A DNA stretch of 64,000 bases from Liolophura sinensis (taxonomy: Eukaryota > Mollusca > Polyplacophora > Chitonida > Chitonidae): the NCBI RefSeq assembly GCF_032854445.1, contig NC_088301.1, positions 33,526,402 through 33,590,401 on the forward strand, read 5' to 3'. Below, one piece after another: positions 11,388 through 25,300 of this stretch; position 1 is the stretch's first letter; each line of letters starts with the position of its first letter. The notes under the pieces are model-generated. The model had not been told where the DNA came from and did not search any database. It was given only the letters and a program-made list of their open reading frames with translations. A program made the translations under genes and the position numbers.

Positions 11388-14300
11388 GTTTGTATTGAAG
11401 AATTGGTCAAAATGAAACAGCTGAGAAATGAGAACTAACCTTGAATGAGTTAGCAAATAATTGACACTTGCTCAGTCAATGTATCAGTCAATAAATCAGC
11501 ATCCTCATAGGAAATCATTGCATACATGATTTGCATCATTACTGAATCATTTAATTCCAACCACTTTTTGCCTACTATACATCACTACACAGCTGCAGTT
11601 GTACAACATTTACTAATGAGTAATGGGGTTGCGTGATGTATATATATATATATAGCATAATCAGATCTTTCAGCTCAATGGTGCACTTAGCTGTTACTAT
11701 AAAATCACATGGTCGTATTGGTTTCAACTCAGCCTTGGTCAGGGGGATGGCCTAAAAGACGGCCTAATGACTGTCTGTAAATTTAGGGTTTAAGGACGGG
11801 GGCAAATGGATATAAAACTGCTTCCTGGGTGCATAGATTGCATAGAAATCACCAAATTTCTAAAATCGGCTGGTATCGGCTGGATTAATATAAAAATAGG
11901 AAGTCCAAGTTCCTCTTTTCAGGTAAAATATATATATGTGCATAAATTAATCTTAAAAGATGTGGGCCGTGGAGATGCTATGGTCTTTGTATATATTAAG
12001 CATAGTACAAGTAAACTTTGGTTTTGTACATGTATTTATCAATGCAGATGTATATGAGAATTACTCAGAATGCCCTCTAGCATGGGCTTCGATATATGCC
12101 TTTGATCATAATGTATGGATTCTATATGTGTTCTGTAGAAATAAAACCTATAAATGTTGCTATTGTAAAATACACATTTTTAAATTATTTCTGGACTTAA
12201 AAGTTTGTAAACTGATTGCATGTAAATATGATTGTTGTTGTATAGAGAAATGAACACGGCAATCGGTTGTGGACTTGATATTTCTGACAAAGATTACATA
12301 GTTAGGGACTCGCTGACCGATCACTGTTGTTGTTGTAGAACATCAACTGCACAAGTTGGATCCCTGATGTTTAGGTAGAGGGTGTTTAAGTAGAGGGATT
12401 CTTGCAAGAGGGCGTTCTGACCTGATCCCTTATATGAATCCTCTGCTCAACAAACTTTCAGATATATATGTGTCAATACGGGTACTCCAGATACATCATT
12501 CTACTGCGTGTGATTATCTTCTATTTTCTCTGGCCATTTTTTAAATATATATAATTGAAAAGAAACAACTTATTCATACCTTCCTATTGAATCCTCTTGC
12601 AAAGTTTTCTGAAATCTAAAAGGATATTTTGCAGAATTTATTTTGTATGTGAACAAATTATATTTTTTCAAAAGCAATAGTTTATTTCTAAGTATATGTC
12701 TGTAGTTTCAATTTTTGACAGATTTATGAAAATAAGCATATCTTTCTATATACAGAATGTTATTATTTTTGATTGGTGTTTTACGTTGTACTCAAGAATA
12801 TTTTACTTGGACAGCGGCCGCCAGCATTATGGTGGGAGGAAACCGGGCAGAGCCTGGGGGAAACCCGCAAGTTAGTGGCAGATGTTGCCAGGTACAGCAA
12901 AAGACAAAGCCAGTATGAGCTAGACGAACTCACAACGACCAAATTGGTGAGAGGCTCCTGGGTCATTGGGCCTCACTGGCGCGCTAACCAACTTAGCCAC
13001 GGAATTGCCCCTATATATAGAAGATCGATGCCTTTATCAAACAAAGCTTATAAATTATGTGTAGATGTACATCTATATATGATATAGAAATCGAACAATT
13101 GCTTGTCTTTCATCAAAACAATAATCTGGAATTCAGGTTTGGTACTTTCTATTTTATTTTTCCATAGACATATTGTAGTATGTTTCCTATGATACAGGGT
13201 ATTACACACAAACACAGTTTGTTTACATTAGCATATATTTAACTACACTGTGCATGCTTGGAGAAAGAAAAGCACATTGAATTCATACATCTGATAGTGT
13301 GGGAGGGGTGTGATGTGTGTTCCTAGGTGCATGCAGTGTAGAATTAAAGAGGAAGAAAATGTAAATATCAAACAAATGCTATTGAAACGAGTATGCATTT
13401 CCTTGTGAGGTGCATGCCATAAAAAATTTTAACTTGTACCTGAATGCTTGGCATTTGGGACCATCTTTTGGTAAATATTGTCTTCGTATAATAATGTTAC
13501 CAGTGAGAATATAAGACATGTTTAATTATATTTACACTAGAGTTTGATCTTTTCAGCTAACAAATGGGTTCTACCTGGATTTTGATCGTATTAATGTTCT
13601 TATACAGTCATAAATATTATCATAATTCTGATTAATTTGCGGTTTATTTGGGTAAAAATTTGACCAACTGGATTCTGGCTTACAAAATATAATTCCAGGA
13701 AAGTTGAATTATTCAACTACATGTGTGTAAAATTTCGCAGCATTGTTGACAAATAAGTGAGAAATGAAAGCATTTCACCAACCATGACAACTTTCTCACA
13801 AACAGAAAGGAGTACAAGAGCAAACATTCTGGAGGAGCCTCAAGCATGACCAACTTCGTCATTAATTAGTTTGTAAATTAAATTTTAATTAATTAAGTCA
13901 AGTATTCAATGCCCCCATCCAGTCAAATAATGGACAGATCAACCTGCTTATGTATAAAATTAAAAAAATTATGATAGTTTATTGAACTGAGCAAAACTTG
14001 CTTCTTGTCACTTATATACAATACGACTGATGCTTTTATGATGCTCCATAAAAGTGTTAATTGATGTTTGACACAGAAAGGTCTGCAAAATCTGCTGGAA
14101 TGCTTTTAAAGACTCATCCCCTGATACCACCCTGAGGGTTACTTGTGGCTTACAGTTCACATACAAATGTTAGCAGGGGGCAATAAGCATTGAGCAGAGG
14201 TGTGTGTACTTACATCAGCTAATCCCCCTCAGTGATTTCATCCCCCTAATCTGCGAGAACTAAGAAAATATGACTCACTTTGTTCACAAGTTGTATATTT

Positions 14301-17300
14301 TGTTAAATTTAAGGTATTGTGTTTCTCTCATTTTCAATTTGGTATGTAAAAATGCACCATTAGAAGCACATACAGACGTTTAAGTAAAACATTTGATGCA
14401 AACACTTAAGTTTTTCTGATAAAACATTAATCAATCTTCACAAAAATCACTTCCATATATGAAAGTAGCCATAATCATTAAGAGAAATGCGGTAGTTATA
14501 TTTCGAATTTGTTTTTCATCTTTAACTGAGAGGAAAGAGAATCAAAATATGCACAATATGTATTTAAAAATGGCAAATTTCAGCCTTGAGCGGATTCAAT
14601 ATGAGCAAAAATCATGTGAATTAAGAACTTAAGACAGGCATTGTTGGGATTCTGTCAAGCCTCTAAATTTCTTTTTCATGTACTATTTACTTAAGTCTTT
14701 TTTTTTTAATATAAAACTTTGATATGTATATATGGCAGAATCTTTGCGGTCTGGTAAATATATTTGATGTTCAGAACTTAATGTTTTTTACTATATGTTT
14801 TTACTTGTTTTGGTTTAGGTGTAGTAATCGTATTTGTTTATAAAATTAACATGTGAGCATGGAAATGGTAATTTCCGGATGATTTTATTTCAGAAGCGCA
14901 GTAAATGTATTAATTGTTATATATTTTCCATTGCATTTTCTGTGCATTGTATGAATTTTACCATGGCATGCACATAAAAATTACACTGTTCACTGTCATT
15001 CGTGAATCTGTGTATTACATGTACATTCATAGTGTGCATTTCTAGCCCTGAGTATACAGTTGTCTGCCATAATTATAAAGATGAAACATATGTGAAACAA
15101 ACGAAAGGGAAACACAAAGACCACTATTCTACAAAATGTCTGAGTATATACAGGCTGATAGATCAGCCTGTATGTAGGCTGACATTTAGTAGAAAAAGTC
15201 CAGTCTCTACAATATACAAGCTGATGTATACATACATGTATGTATCAGCCTGAATGTAACATTTTGTAGAACATCTTTTTAATAACCAGAACACATACGT
15301 CAAATGCATATTTTGTGAAAATAAAAAAACAGTCGTAATAAATTTATTTAATAACCATAATCTACTAATTGAGGGGCATTGCATGCTATATGTGCCTAAT
15401 ATTTAATACTATACCTGAAATCAGATATGTACATGCCACATTGTTACTGCTTAATATATAGGCCGTTGGTTTCCTTCTTCGTGAACGATCTGACCCTGTT
15501 TTTTTATATTAACCGCTGCCTGCAAGCCAGCGATAGTGGCTGTCTTTAGAAATTTGGCGATTTCTTGACAAATAATGGTCCAGTTTTAACATATGACCGT
15601 TGTATAGACTTGCTAAGTCAATCTACACATGCAGGAAGCGGTTTTATATCGATTTGCCGATCCTTATACCCTAAATTGACAGTCCATCACTAGGCCGTCA
15701 GGTAGGCCGTCTTTCAGTTTTAGACCTTGATCAGAAAATTGGTTAATTCCCCCTCTCTCACTGTTTGTTGAGTCTTGGTGATAATTAACTGTTTATTGAC
15801 TGTTTACAGTTGTGTGAGCTGAAAATTCTTGAGTTTGGTGTTAAACAGCAAAGAAAGAAATAGACACTTTATACAATCCATGCTGGACACACATGAGACA
15901 CAGGTTCGAAGCTGGCATTGGACAGGGAATTCCCTAGTTTTCACTGATCATGGAGCCTTGTTGACAGTATGCAGTTGACAACAGTCGTACTGTTTTTACA
16001 TTTTTCACATCTTTGTTGTGCAGATGTATCTGTACTTCACACAGGGAAGAGTTCATGAGGCTAATAAAGGTTGGTGGTTTAGTCCATCCTGAAAATTTTT
16101 TGGTGGCCAGGACTGCATCAGCAAAATTAAGGTTGTTCAGTAGTTAATACCCTTTTTATTTTATTCAGCCAAATAAAAAAGATAGGGATTTTAAAGAAAA
16201 CAAATGAATAGAAGCAAAACTTCTATGAAAATCAGAAATAAAAACTTACAGAATGGCCATTATTCTGGTTGGTCAGTTGGTTTATGCCCAGCAAACAGCC
16301 AGTTTCCGCTACCCAAAATACTGACAACTATCGTATGAAGAATAAATTATAGAGTTTGGAGTTAAGCAGCAGTCAAATAAATAATTATATTCCACATTGG
16401 CATTAGAACCTTACTTGCCTTACACCAGTAGTATTAGTTATTTCTTCATGTACGTGGGTACACATGGATTATAATATTGTTGATCTTCTACTAAAGCCTA
16501 ATCTTTATGAATTGTTTAAATAAACACAGTCTATACACAATCTCTGGATGAACTTGATCGAATCTCGAAGTGCTAATAGTCACATACAGCGTTTGCAAGG
16601 AAGGCTGTCTGAAGCAAATATTCGCCGAGTCAGCATTTCAGGGGTCTCGCAAGTTCATGCAGATATCGAGAAGACAGGTGGAAGCTCTTGCAGCTAAAAG
16701 ACATGATTTCATTGGTCTCGAGTCGGCAAAACAGATGTGTATTCAATCTAGCAACTACCATAAGATAACGTCTTTTACCTACATTAGTTTGCAAGAGCTT
16801 CCACCTGTCTTGCCGATATCTGCATGAACGCGCAAGACCATTGAAACGCCGATTGGGCTTATTAAGCATTCACATGGGTGTTCATACGGGGACGCGTTTT
16901 CGATGCGTACATAACATGTATGGTGCCATGCATCTCTCAAAAAAAATATTGTTTGAGTGAACCATTCTAGTTAAAATTGAAAAAGTTACTTGATAAATAT
17001 TCAAAAGGTGAAAGTAGCCATTTATACTTTGTAATAGATTTGATGAGCATTACTGAAGTGTGAAAACAACCGAATGTGTTGAAGGTATTGTCCAATTCTG
17101 TATGTGACTATTAGCACTTTGAGATTCGCTCAAGTACATCCAGAGATTGTGTATGCCGGGGTAGTGTGTCATTCTGTCTAATTCGGATTCACCCTTGTTA
17201 CCAGTTACCAGTTTATTTCATCAATTCATAAGGATAAGGCTTTTAGATGACTGTAACCAAGAGCCATACAGTTGCGCAAAGAAGTGATAAATGCTTGAAG

Positions 17301-20300
17301 TTGGCTACATGTACATGTTCAGATTGAAATTTTAATTTTAGTCTTTTCACCATGTGATTTCACCTTGAGACATTTGAATATGTATATATACTAGTATTTA
17401 ATTATATATTTATAATAAGCTTAACCAGGAATCTTGTGAGTTCATGAAGGTTTATGCAAGACAAAGAGGGCTCTCTCAAACTAATGCAGGTAAAAGACAT
17501 AGTTTTACAGTTGTTGATAGGTTGAATATATGCATTTTCCGTAATTGAGTCTTTTGGCTCAAAGGTTGTTTGCAGCTACCGTGAAGTCATGTCTTTTATC
17601 CGTGTGGTAGTTTGCAGGAGCCCCCAGGTTATCTCACCGCCTCCAGTGTGAACTCGAAAGACTCCTGAAATGCTGATTGCACATGTACTTAAATTCACAG
17701 AGACCTGTTCAAAATAAGTAGCCTAAATCACCTCAAATTTTGTCCGCAAAAGGGCATTTTTAGAGGCAAATAAATGTCACAAAATCTTATTTTTGGTGCT
17801 GAAACTTGCAATTTCCCAATAGAATATCATCCTAGGTTCCAAGCAAACTTCAATCATCTTTCTTAACTCATTAGAACTCTCAGAATCAGGAAAAATGGTC
17901 AAGTTATTGATGAACGAAATTTATGGTCATTTAGGGTATGTAAATTTGTACATGATTGCAACATATGAATCAAATGATGGGGCATTTTTAAGTCTTTGCA
18001 CCACCACTCTTTTAAGAAGTTAGTGTCCAGATCTCCATAATCATTGATTTCTTATATCATATCTGGTCTATTCTTGTACTGTATTTTGTGGGCTACACTG
18101 TGGATCGCAGGAGGTCCAAAGATAAATTAATGTAAAACAGTATCGATGCTTTATCTCCTGCTGACTGAGCAAAACAATAAAAAACAACAAAAACAAATGA
18201 ATCAACAAACTTTCACGAAGTCTGTCCTTGTTTTAATGCCATTGGGTTGTTTTGGATTAAGATGGCCTTCTGGCATATAAATAAGGAATAACTCTCTCTC
18301 CCACAGTTTTCAGATCTCACAACAGTGGTCAAACTGTCTTTGGATGATGGGGCTCCAGTTAGACTTTCAAGCCTCAAGACTGGATTTCCTGACAATTCCT
18401 CTTTTTCTTTATTATTGGTCAACATATAATTTACCATGTTGAGTGTTGTCTTGACCAAGGGATGGCACGCTGATTAGACTTTAGAGCAAATTCCTAGGAT
18501 GTTAGATACATATATTTAATGAGAATTTGCCTGCAAGACACACAAGCTGAGCATTGCAATGATCTGGATCCTCAGTGGTCTGGAAAGGAGAGAATTACAG
18601 TTTGGGAGGTGGTGGGGCTTGATATCAGCAAAACAGCATTTACACCAAACACACAACACTGCTCAACACTTTTTTCTATGGAAAGGACTACCTTTATTTC
18701 CTTAGATGTGTGTTTTGCAGAAGGCTCAGTGTTTGAAGTAGGGTCTGCCCATAAGCTTTACTCTGAAATTTACTCCTTTTGTTCTGCTTTGCCTGTTCTA
18801 AACTTTTAAAGGCCAAACATGGGCTTGGAATGCACCTGGCAAACTGTACATTTTATTAGTGTCTGATTAAATTATCCACCATTCTCATACTTTATTGACT
18901 ATTTGTGAGCAGCGTTATGAACAGCAAAGTGAAATAGCTACCTGTGTTTTTCTAAAACCAGATCGATTAAAGCTGGCTTAAAAACAGAACAGAATTCATA
19001 ATATAACATTTAAATGGGACTTTCTGACAGTGCTGGAGTTCTGTAAGGGTTTGAAATGAACCAACATTTTTATGCAGTGTTTTTATTTGCAATCCCTTCT
19101 GCTATATTCAGCTTAAGTCACTCAACATAGGTTTGACATTGTTTACTCTCTTTCTCTCTCTCTAAAAAATATACAGAACTACAGATGTGTTCATCAGCTC
19201 TCATCCACATTTAAATGTCCTTCAAACTTCACTGAAGCAGTGGTCTGTGTCACTGTGTGAACAAATTATTTTTGATTCTCTTTTATTTTGAATGAAATGC
19301 AACACAAACTTGGAGGTTAGTGTGCAGTCAGTTGCATTTCTACATATTGCTTTGACTTGGATAACATTGTTATGACATCAATTTCTTTTGCAAGTAGAAA
19401 GATTGAAATATGTATAGAACAACAAGGACATCAAAAAAACATAGAACCAAGCATATATCTTAATATAGGTGTGATAAAAAGCAGAGAAAAATAAAACAGG
19501 TTGAACAGCTAGGCTCTAAATGCATTTGCAGTTGCATACACCTATGAAACCAGGTATGTGTGTCCAGGCTGACTATTGAAAGATATTAGATCAAGCTTGT
19601 CAATGTTATGGGTAATAATTGTTTTGTTGGTGTTGTAAAATTATTGGAAAGTTTTTGGTAAAGTGGAATTTTGGGCTGGTCCTCTGTTGATGTTTGTTTT
19701 GCCATCAATGTTAAAGCTGGTGTAGACAGGTAGAGAAGTATGCCCTCTCCTAGGTTGACAGTGTGGACTTTGAGCAGTGGAGTATTGACTGGGCAAACAG
19801 TTCACTTTGCAACTGTCCCTGTTATCCCAAGTCTGAAGTGGGTAATACACAAGGGATAGGGCCAGGCAGATGGAAACCTGATCACACTTCTGTAGAGGGG
19901 CTTATGCTTGTCAATCTTGCCTGTCCAACACAGCCACTCACAACCACCAATGTACATTCAGTGTACAGTGTATGTATCGTGTGCATTTGGCAGTACAGCT
20001 CCAGAGTGCAACTTTTGCACTCTTTAAGTGTAAACTTGAAATTTTGGAGTGGACTAAAATAGTGCTTAACTTTACATGTACATTTTCATTGTACATCTAT
20101 TTTGGTAGAATCATGATATATACATAAATTAGTTACTTGTGTAAATATGTATGTACATGTAACTCTCACTTTATGTATTGTCATTTGTCAGATTGTATAT
20201 CCAGACATGTGAAATTGGGTCTATCCTAAGACAGTTAATTTATCATGTACATGGATTGGTATGAACAACAACAAAAGAAAGATTTCATCGTAGCCTGTTC

Positions 20301-22271
20301 CACTAATAATAATGTGTAATAAATGTTACAGATTTTATATTTTTACCTAGTTATAAGTAGTTAATTTTAATATGCATGTACAGATATATATGTTATATAT
20401 TTTTACATAATACATGTAGTTAAAATGTATTTTGTGTACACATATACTACACACTGACACTGTATTTATATATATATGTAAATGTAAATGCTACCTCCTT
20501 ACATGTGTCTGCCGCTTTACAAGGATGCTTGTTCCAGTGATTATGCACATGCTATACATTGCTCAGACAGTCATATTTGTTGGTTTCTTTTTTCACTTCA
20601 AATCATCTGGGACTTGAATATCACAAGTTCTTATATACATGTGTGTATGTGCGTACCCATGTATTAAATGTATAAAGTGTATGTCTGAAAATGTTGATGG
20701 TCTCTAAAATCTGTGCATGCACTTTCTAGATCTGCACATGTACTTCACAGAGCTGGTATTTTATAACTGTTTGATGTCTAATGAATCAGCTGATACTGTC
20801 TGTCTGGTCTTATCAGATCAAGTACATAAATTTTTACTTCTAGGAGGATCAGTCCATTGGTGTACCCAATGCTGTTCATGTTTGAAGTTTTATAGCACAG
20901 TGCATAAAGGCTTTATTTCTTGCCATGAATTTATTGTTTGTGGTAGATAGCTTTGTCTCCGAGGCTGACAGATTTGTGATGGCTGCCTGTGTATGTCATG
21001 CAAATTCACCAGGCAATCTTCCAAAGATTTTCCCTGTTCTTTTGTTGGGGCAGCATCAGGCTTAAATTTACAACCAGCTCAACTAAAGATTGTGAGCCTC
21101 CTGTGCCTGCCTGCCCAGCCAGCCATAAAGTTTAATAGGCCCGGCTGTTGGTGCCCCATGGCCTCAGGCATTTATGTGGGGATGTGTGTGAGCACTGCTT
21201 GCTGGTGTCTTTGTGTGAGGCCCTCCTCCCAAGAGGTCTTTATCACTCAGCAGCCTACACCTCCCTGTCTTTATGAAATCTCCACATTGTCTGTGGAAAT
21301 TACTGCCCTACTTCTACCACTCCTCATTCACCTTACATGTATGTGCCAGAAGTATTCAAATTTTATCACTGCTCAGTTGAACTTTCATACACTTTCAAGT
21401 AAGCTAACAAATGTCTCAACTTTTTCTCATGTGACAGTGTAAGTTTAAGCAATGAAACATTAACATTCATTTTCTTGGTTGATGAATTTATGGAAAGTGG
21501 AGAAAATGAATTATAACTCTAGGTAGGATATTTTTCATGTCAGAGTATGCAGCATTAACAGTGGTTGTGAAGTGGTTTTTTAATTTTGATTCTTTTCTTA
21601 GTGATATATATGATTTATATTGACATGTTATGCACAAGATATTAAAAAATGTTCAGTTTACTTTACGACAGCGATATATTGTTATTTATATGCGTACATG
21701 AGTTTAGTCATAACTTTAATTAAATTAAACCATTTAAGTTTTCACTATGGTTCCCAACGTTTTTTATTGAAATGTGTGATATTGAGATGTGCAGACATCT
21801 CTTAGCATCATTATTTCAGTGATTTCTGTGTTGGTTTTACAAAATACATTTTGCATGGCTTTGTGTTATATGGACATATTAATAAGGGTAATTTAAGGAA
21901 TTATTGATGACTTTTTTTTCAAGCTCTTTTTTGTTTATCTTTATTGGTTAACTTTATTGTTACTGTATGTGGTCATGATTTCATAAATAGAACAAGTCTG
22001 TATGCTCATATGATCCATTTCAGTAACTTTATGGTTATTCTAAGTGATCGAGGCTTCACATGTTTAAGATAGAGCGAGGCTGTAACCTCATGTGATCCAA
22101 TTCAGTAATTTTATTCTCACTCTAAGTGATCAAGGCTTTAAATAAATTGAGCAAGTCTGTATCCCCATATAATCCAATTCAGCATCTTATCAACCATAAC
22201 TACATGAAACATTGCAGTGTGGCATAAGCAGCATTCAAACTGCCGTAACCTTGAGGTACACGCAGATCATG

Positions 22272-22317
<46 letters not shown>

Positions 22318-25300
22318 CCTGGTTTTTGGAAAAACTCTAAAAACTTCTTTTTTTTCTTCTTGACAGGGTATCTATGACGCTGAGAAAAATGAGAAGGAAG
22401 AAGTGGATGAGAAAGCCAAACTACTTCAGGTGGGTTGTTTTCATCTAATACCTGAAATGTGTCTGTTAAGCAACATTGCCTCTGTGTACCTCTCCATACC
22501 AAGTACACATATGTAGCCATTCCCTATGGCTGTTTCATACGTGTACTGGTAATTTTGTTAGTGACAAGGCAGTATTAAAGTTGTGATGGTAAGTCTGAGG
22601 AGGTAATCAGTTTTGCCCTGAAATTAGCATAAAGGTGCCACATGCTATTACAAGTGCAGGTCTGTTATTTTAATCCATACTGTACTTGTAGAGGATAGCA
22701 GTTAAATTGCATAAATGCCTGTGGTCTTGTTTGAAAGGTTTAATACCAATTTGTAAAGTTTTGTGTAGATGAAGTCACAGCTGTGATTTATCTGTCAGTC
22801 CTTATCTTTCTATCAGTAAGCTTATTTAATCAGTCATTAATCATATGATGGCAATTGTGGGCATTGAAATGACACCATTGAAACTAATCCCTCAAAGTAT
22901 TTGGCTTGAGGTAAGTTTTCAGGGAGTTTTAAAACACACATGTATTTGTCAAATATAATATATAAGGGCTAGTAAAATAGCTTTATGAAATAAATAAGAA
23001 AGCAGTGATGGGTTTGGGGTTTCCTGGACATACATGTATGATCACAGTCAATTTAAGTTATCGTTAAATGTAGGTCAGAGCGGTTTGTTCCCGAGTGGTT
23101 AACACATGTACTCATTTCATTCACCAATGCTGGCCTTGAACACCTATATGTGTATGGTAAGGTAAGAAAGTCTCGATAGAACTGTGTGTAAGGTTATTGT
23201 AAGATATGCCTATGTGTATCGCACAGTTCTCTGGGGTTGTGAACCACGTGTTTATTGCGTCCATCAAGTTGAATATGTTTTTGTTGCATTTTAGATTGTC
23301 AAAAGGTTACATGACCGCTTCCACAACTACCTGCAAGTGCTGAACACTAACAAAGTGACTGTGGAGAATTTGTACAGGTTCCACGCCAAACATCCCATTA
23401 CCCTCTCCCTTGATTGCTGTAGTCTTCCTTTACGAGACCTCAAGTAGGTGAACAAGTCACGTTTTCATTCGATAATGTCTCTTGTGAAAAGTGTCCATCA
23501 GTGAAATGCATTGTTTCCAAAATGGTTGCTTTTTACATACCCATTTGAAGTATTCAGCAGATTGATACCTAGTTGAATAGTGTAAATACATTTACTTGTA
23601 GTTTAATCATACTTGTGCAGGGTGTTCAGAAAGGGCAAGTAGCAGGCTGCAGACAGCTTTTTACTGCCGTCCCCTTAGCTGCCTACTTTGAACATTCTTG
23701 CTATTTAAATCAATAGTAATTGTGACATAATTACTTTCAATTCAGCCGCCTACTTTTGAGCTCTGACCTCCTTCTCTAATTCTAAATGAAAACTGTGCTT
23801 GTGTGTGTAAATTTGGAATCAGACCATTGACGATTCATCTTGTTTAATGTACGGTACTACCCTCAATCATTGAGACTCCAGTTGGATGCCGGTGTGGATT
23901 ACTTGTAGGACAAAACGACAAAGAACAGTACTCCAACATATTTATACAAATGACCTACCAGTATAATACTATTTAAATTGACTTGTATAGTTTGTTTGAC
24001 TTATGCATGCTGAAACTCAGAAACAAGAAACTCATAACAAGCCATAATTGTTCATGTATTTTACAGCCATATATAACTGGAACGATGCATTCACGCATGT
24101 TTTTCCAACCAAAATAATATGTATACAACATCAGTAATATCACCACTAACACAACTGTTCACAGAACTATTTAACAGATTATGGACATGTAGCAACCCTT
24201 CAATCGTGGACGCATATGGATATAGTTGTGGCGGTGATGCGTCACAGCCATGTCACGGTGATTAGGTCTGTCGGGAAGTGGCCAGAGCGCGCACAGAGCA
24301 GCGACAGACTACAGACAGCCTGAGCATGAACGGGGTACTGACAAAGCGCGGCCAGACCATAGTGCACCCGATTTGCTGTTGGGCTTGGGCGATACTGTTA
24401 ATACTTGTAAATGGTTGAAGATAAGACTTGAACTTATTAAACAATGTTAGGGCATTTTTACCTTATGTTTTATTTCACATTTATTCTGAAAATCTGTCTT
24501 GACTTGTGGATACTTTAATATAATTTCAGTGGTATATATGTCAATCTTGAAATGTTATTAACAGATCAGACAACCAGTATGGGTGCAGAATCTCCAGGCG
24601 TACAAGCTGTGATTTGTTACCGCCGAATGTTCCGTTTGGGGCATTCAATCCAGGTCGAAATCTCACTGAAGGTTAGTACATGAAGCAGAAAAAGCAAAAA
24701 GTACCATATGTACATGTGTGTAAGATGTTGGTATCAAATTGCAAAGTAGAAGATTTTGTGCGAATATGATGATTGATTAAGTTTAATTCTTACATGTAAT
24801 TGTTGGCATGGCATATCGTAATTCATTGTGTATCACTTTCTATTGTCAACATGTATCTCCTTCCTGTTGTTTAGTGTGGCGAGGCAACATGCAATACTTC
24901 CCCAGTTTAAAATGGCAGTATTTTATATCCGTGGATGGAGTGCACAACGAGTATCCCTCCACAAACTATCATCATGTGGACACTGATTGTCAGAATATCC
25001 ACGACCTTCAACACAGGTACATATATTGTTTTTTTTTTGTATTTTGCTCACATCATTTGTTGTGTACATAGTGTTAGCCAGGAATTGCTAAACTGGGAGT
25101 GCAAGAAAATTTCTAGGGAGCATACAGGCCGGGGTCCAGGGTCTGCTTAGGTTCCTGGAAGCTCTTAGTTTCTAGATTGTCTCTGATACCCTCACAGTGA
25201 ATTTATTGATCAAAAAAATTATCATCAACATTTTTGAGGAAAGAAAGATATTTTTGTTAATTTCATGGTCTTGTGCAAATCAAGCCTATCACCCTTGACA

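Larger units (their letters stand above)
11388..22366 (+). other. CACHD1 intron 1 (11 kb), repeat-rich
   Basis: This is the longest intron of the gene, bounded by GTTTGT and TTGACAG. It contains one near-complete SINE, several SINE fragments, two inverted copies of an unknown element (11.7 and 15.5 kb), a nested foldback element with a second copy (16.5 and 17.4 kb), a half copy of the 53 kb foldback and a tandem repeat at 22 kb. The stretches 11906-12757, 13641-15127, 17680-21989 and 22315-22366 hold nothing recognisable. Open frames up to 149 codons in 18-21.5 kb have no splice support or family resemblance. Confidence 0.8.

Noticed and set aside
20993-21442. 149-codon plus-strand frame in CACHD1 intron 1
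   Set aside because: Starts at a non-specific codon, lacks acceptor/donor logic with the flanking exons and resembles no family. CACHD1 exon 1 joins exon 2 directly in phase with vertebrate collinearity.
24262-24444. Minus-strand 60-codon frame over the CpG-rich patch
   Set aside because: Short, no domain and inside a CACHD1 intron. The openness reflects base composition.
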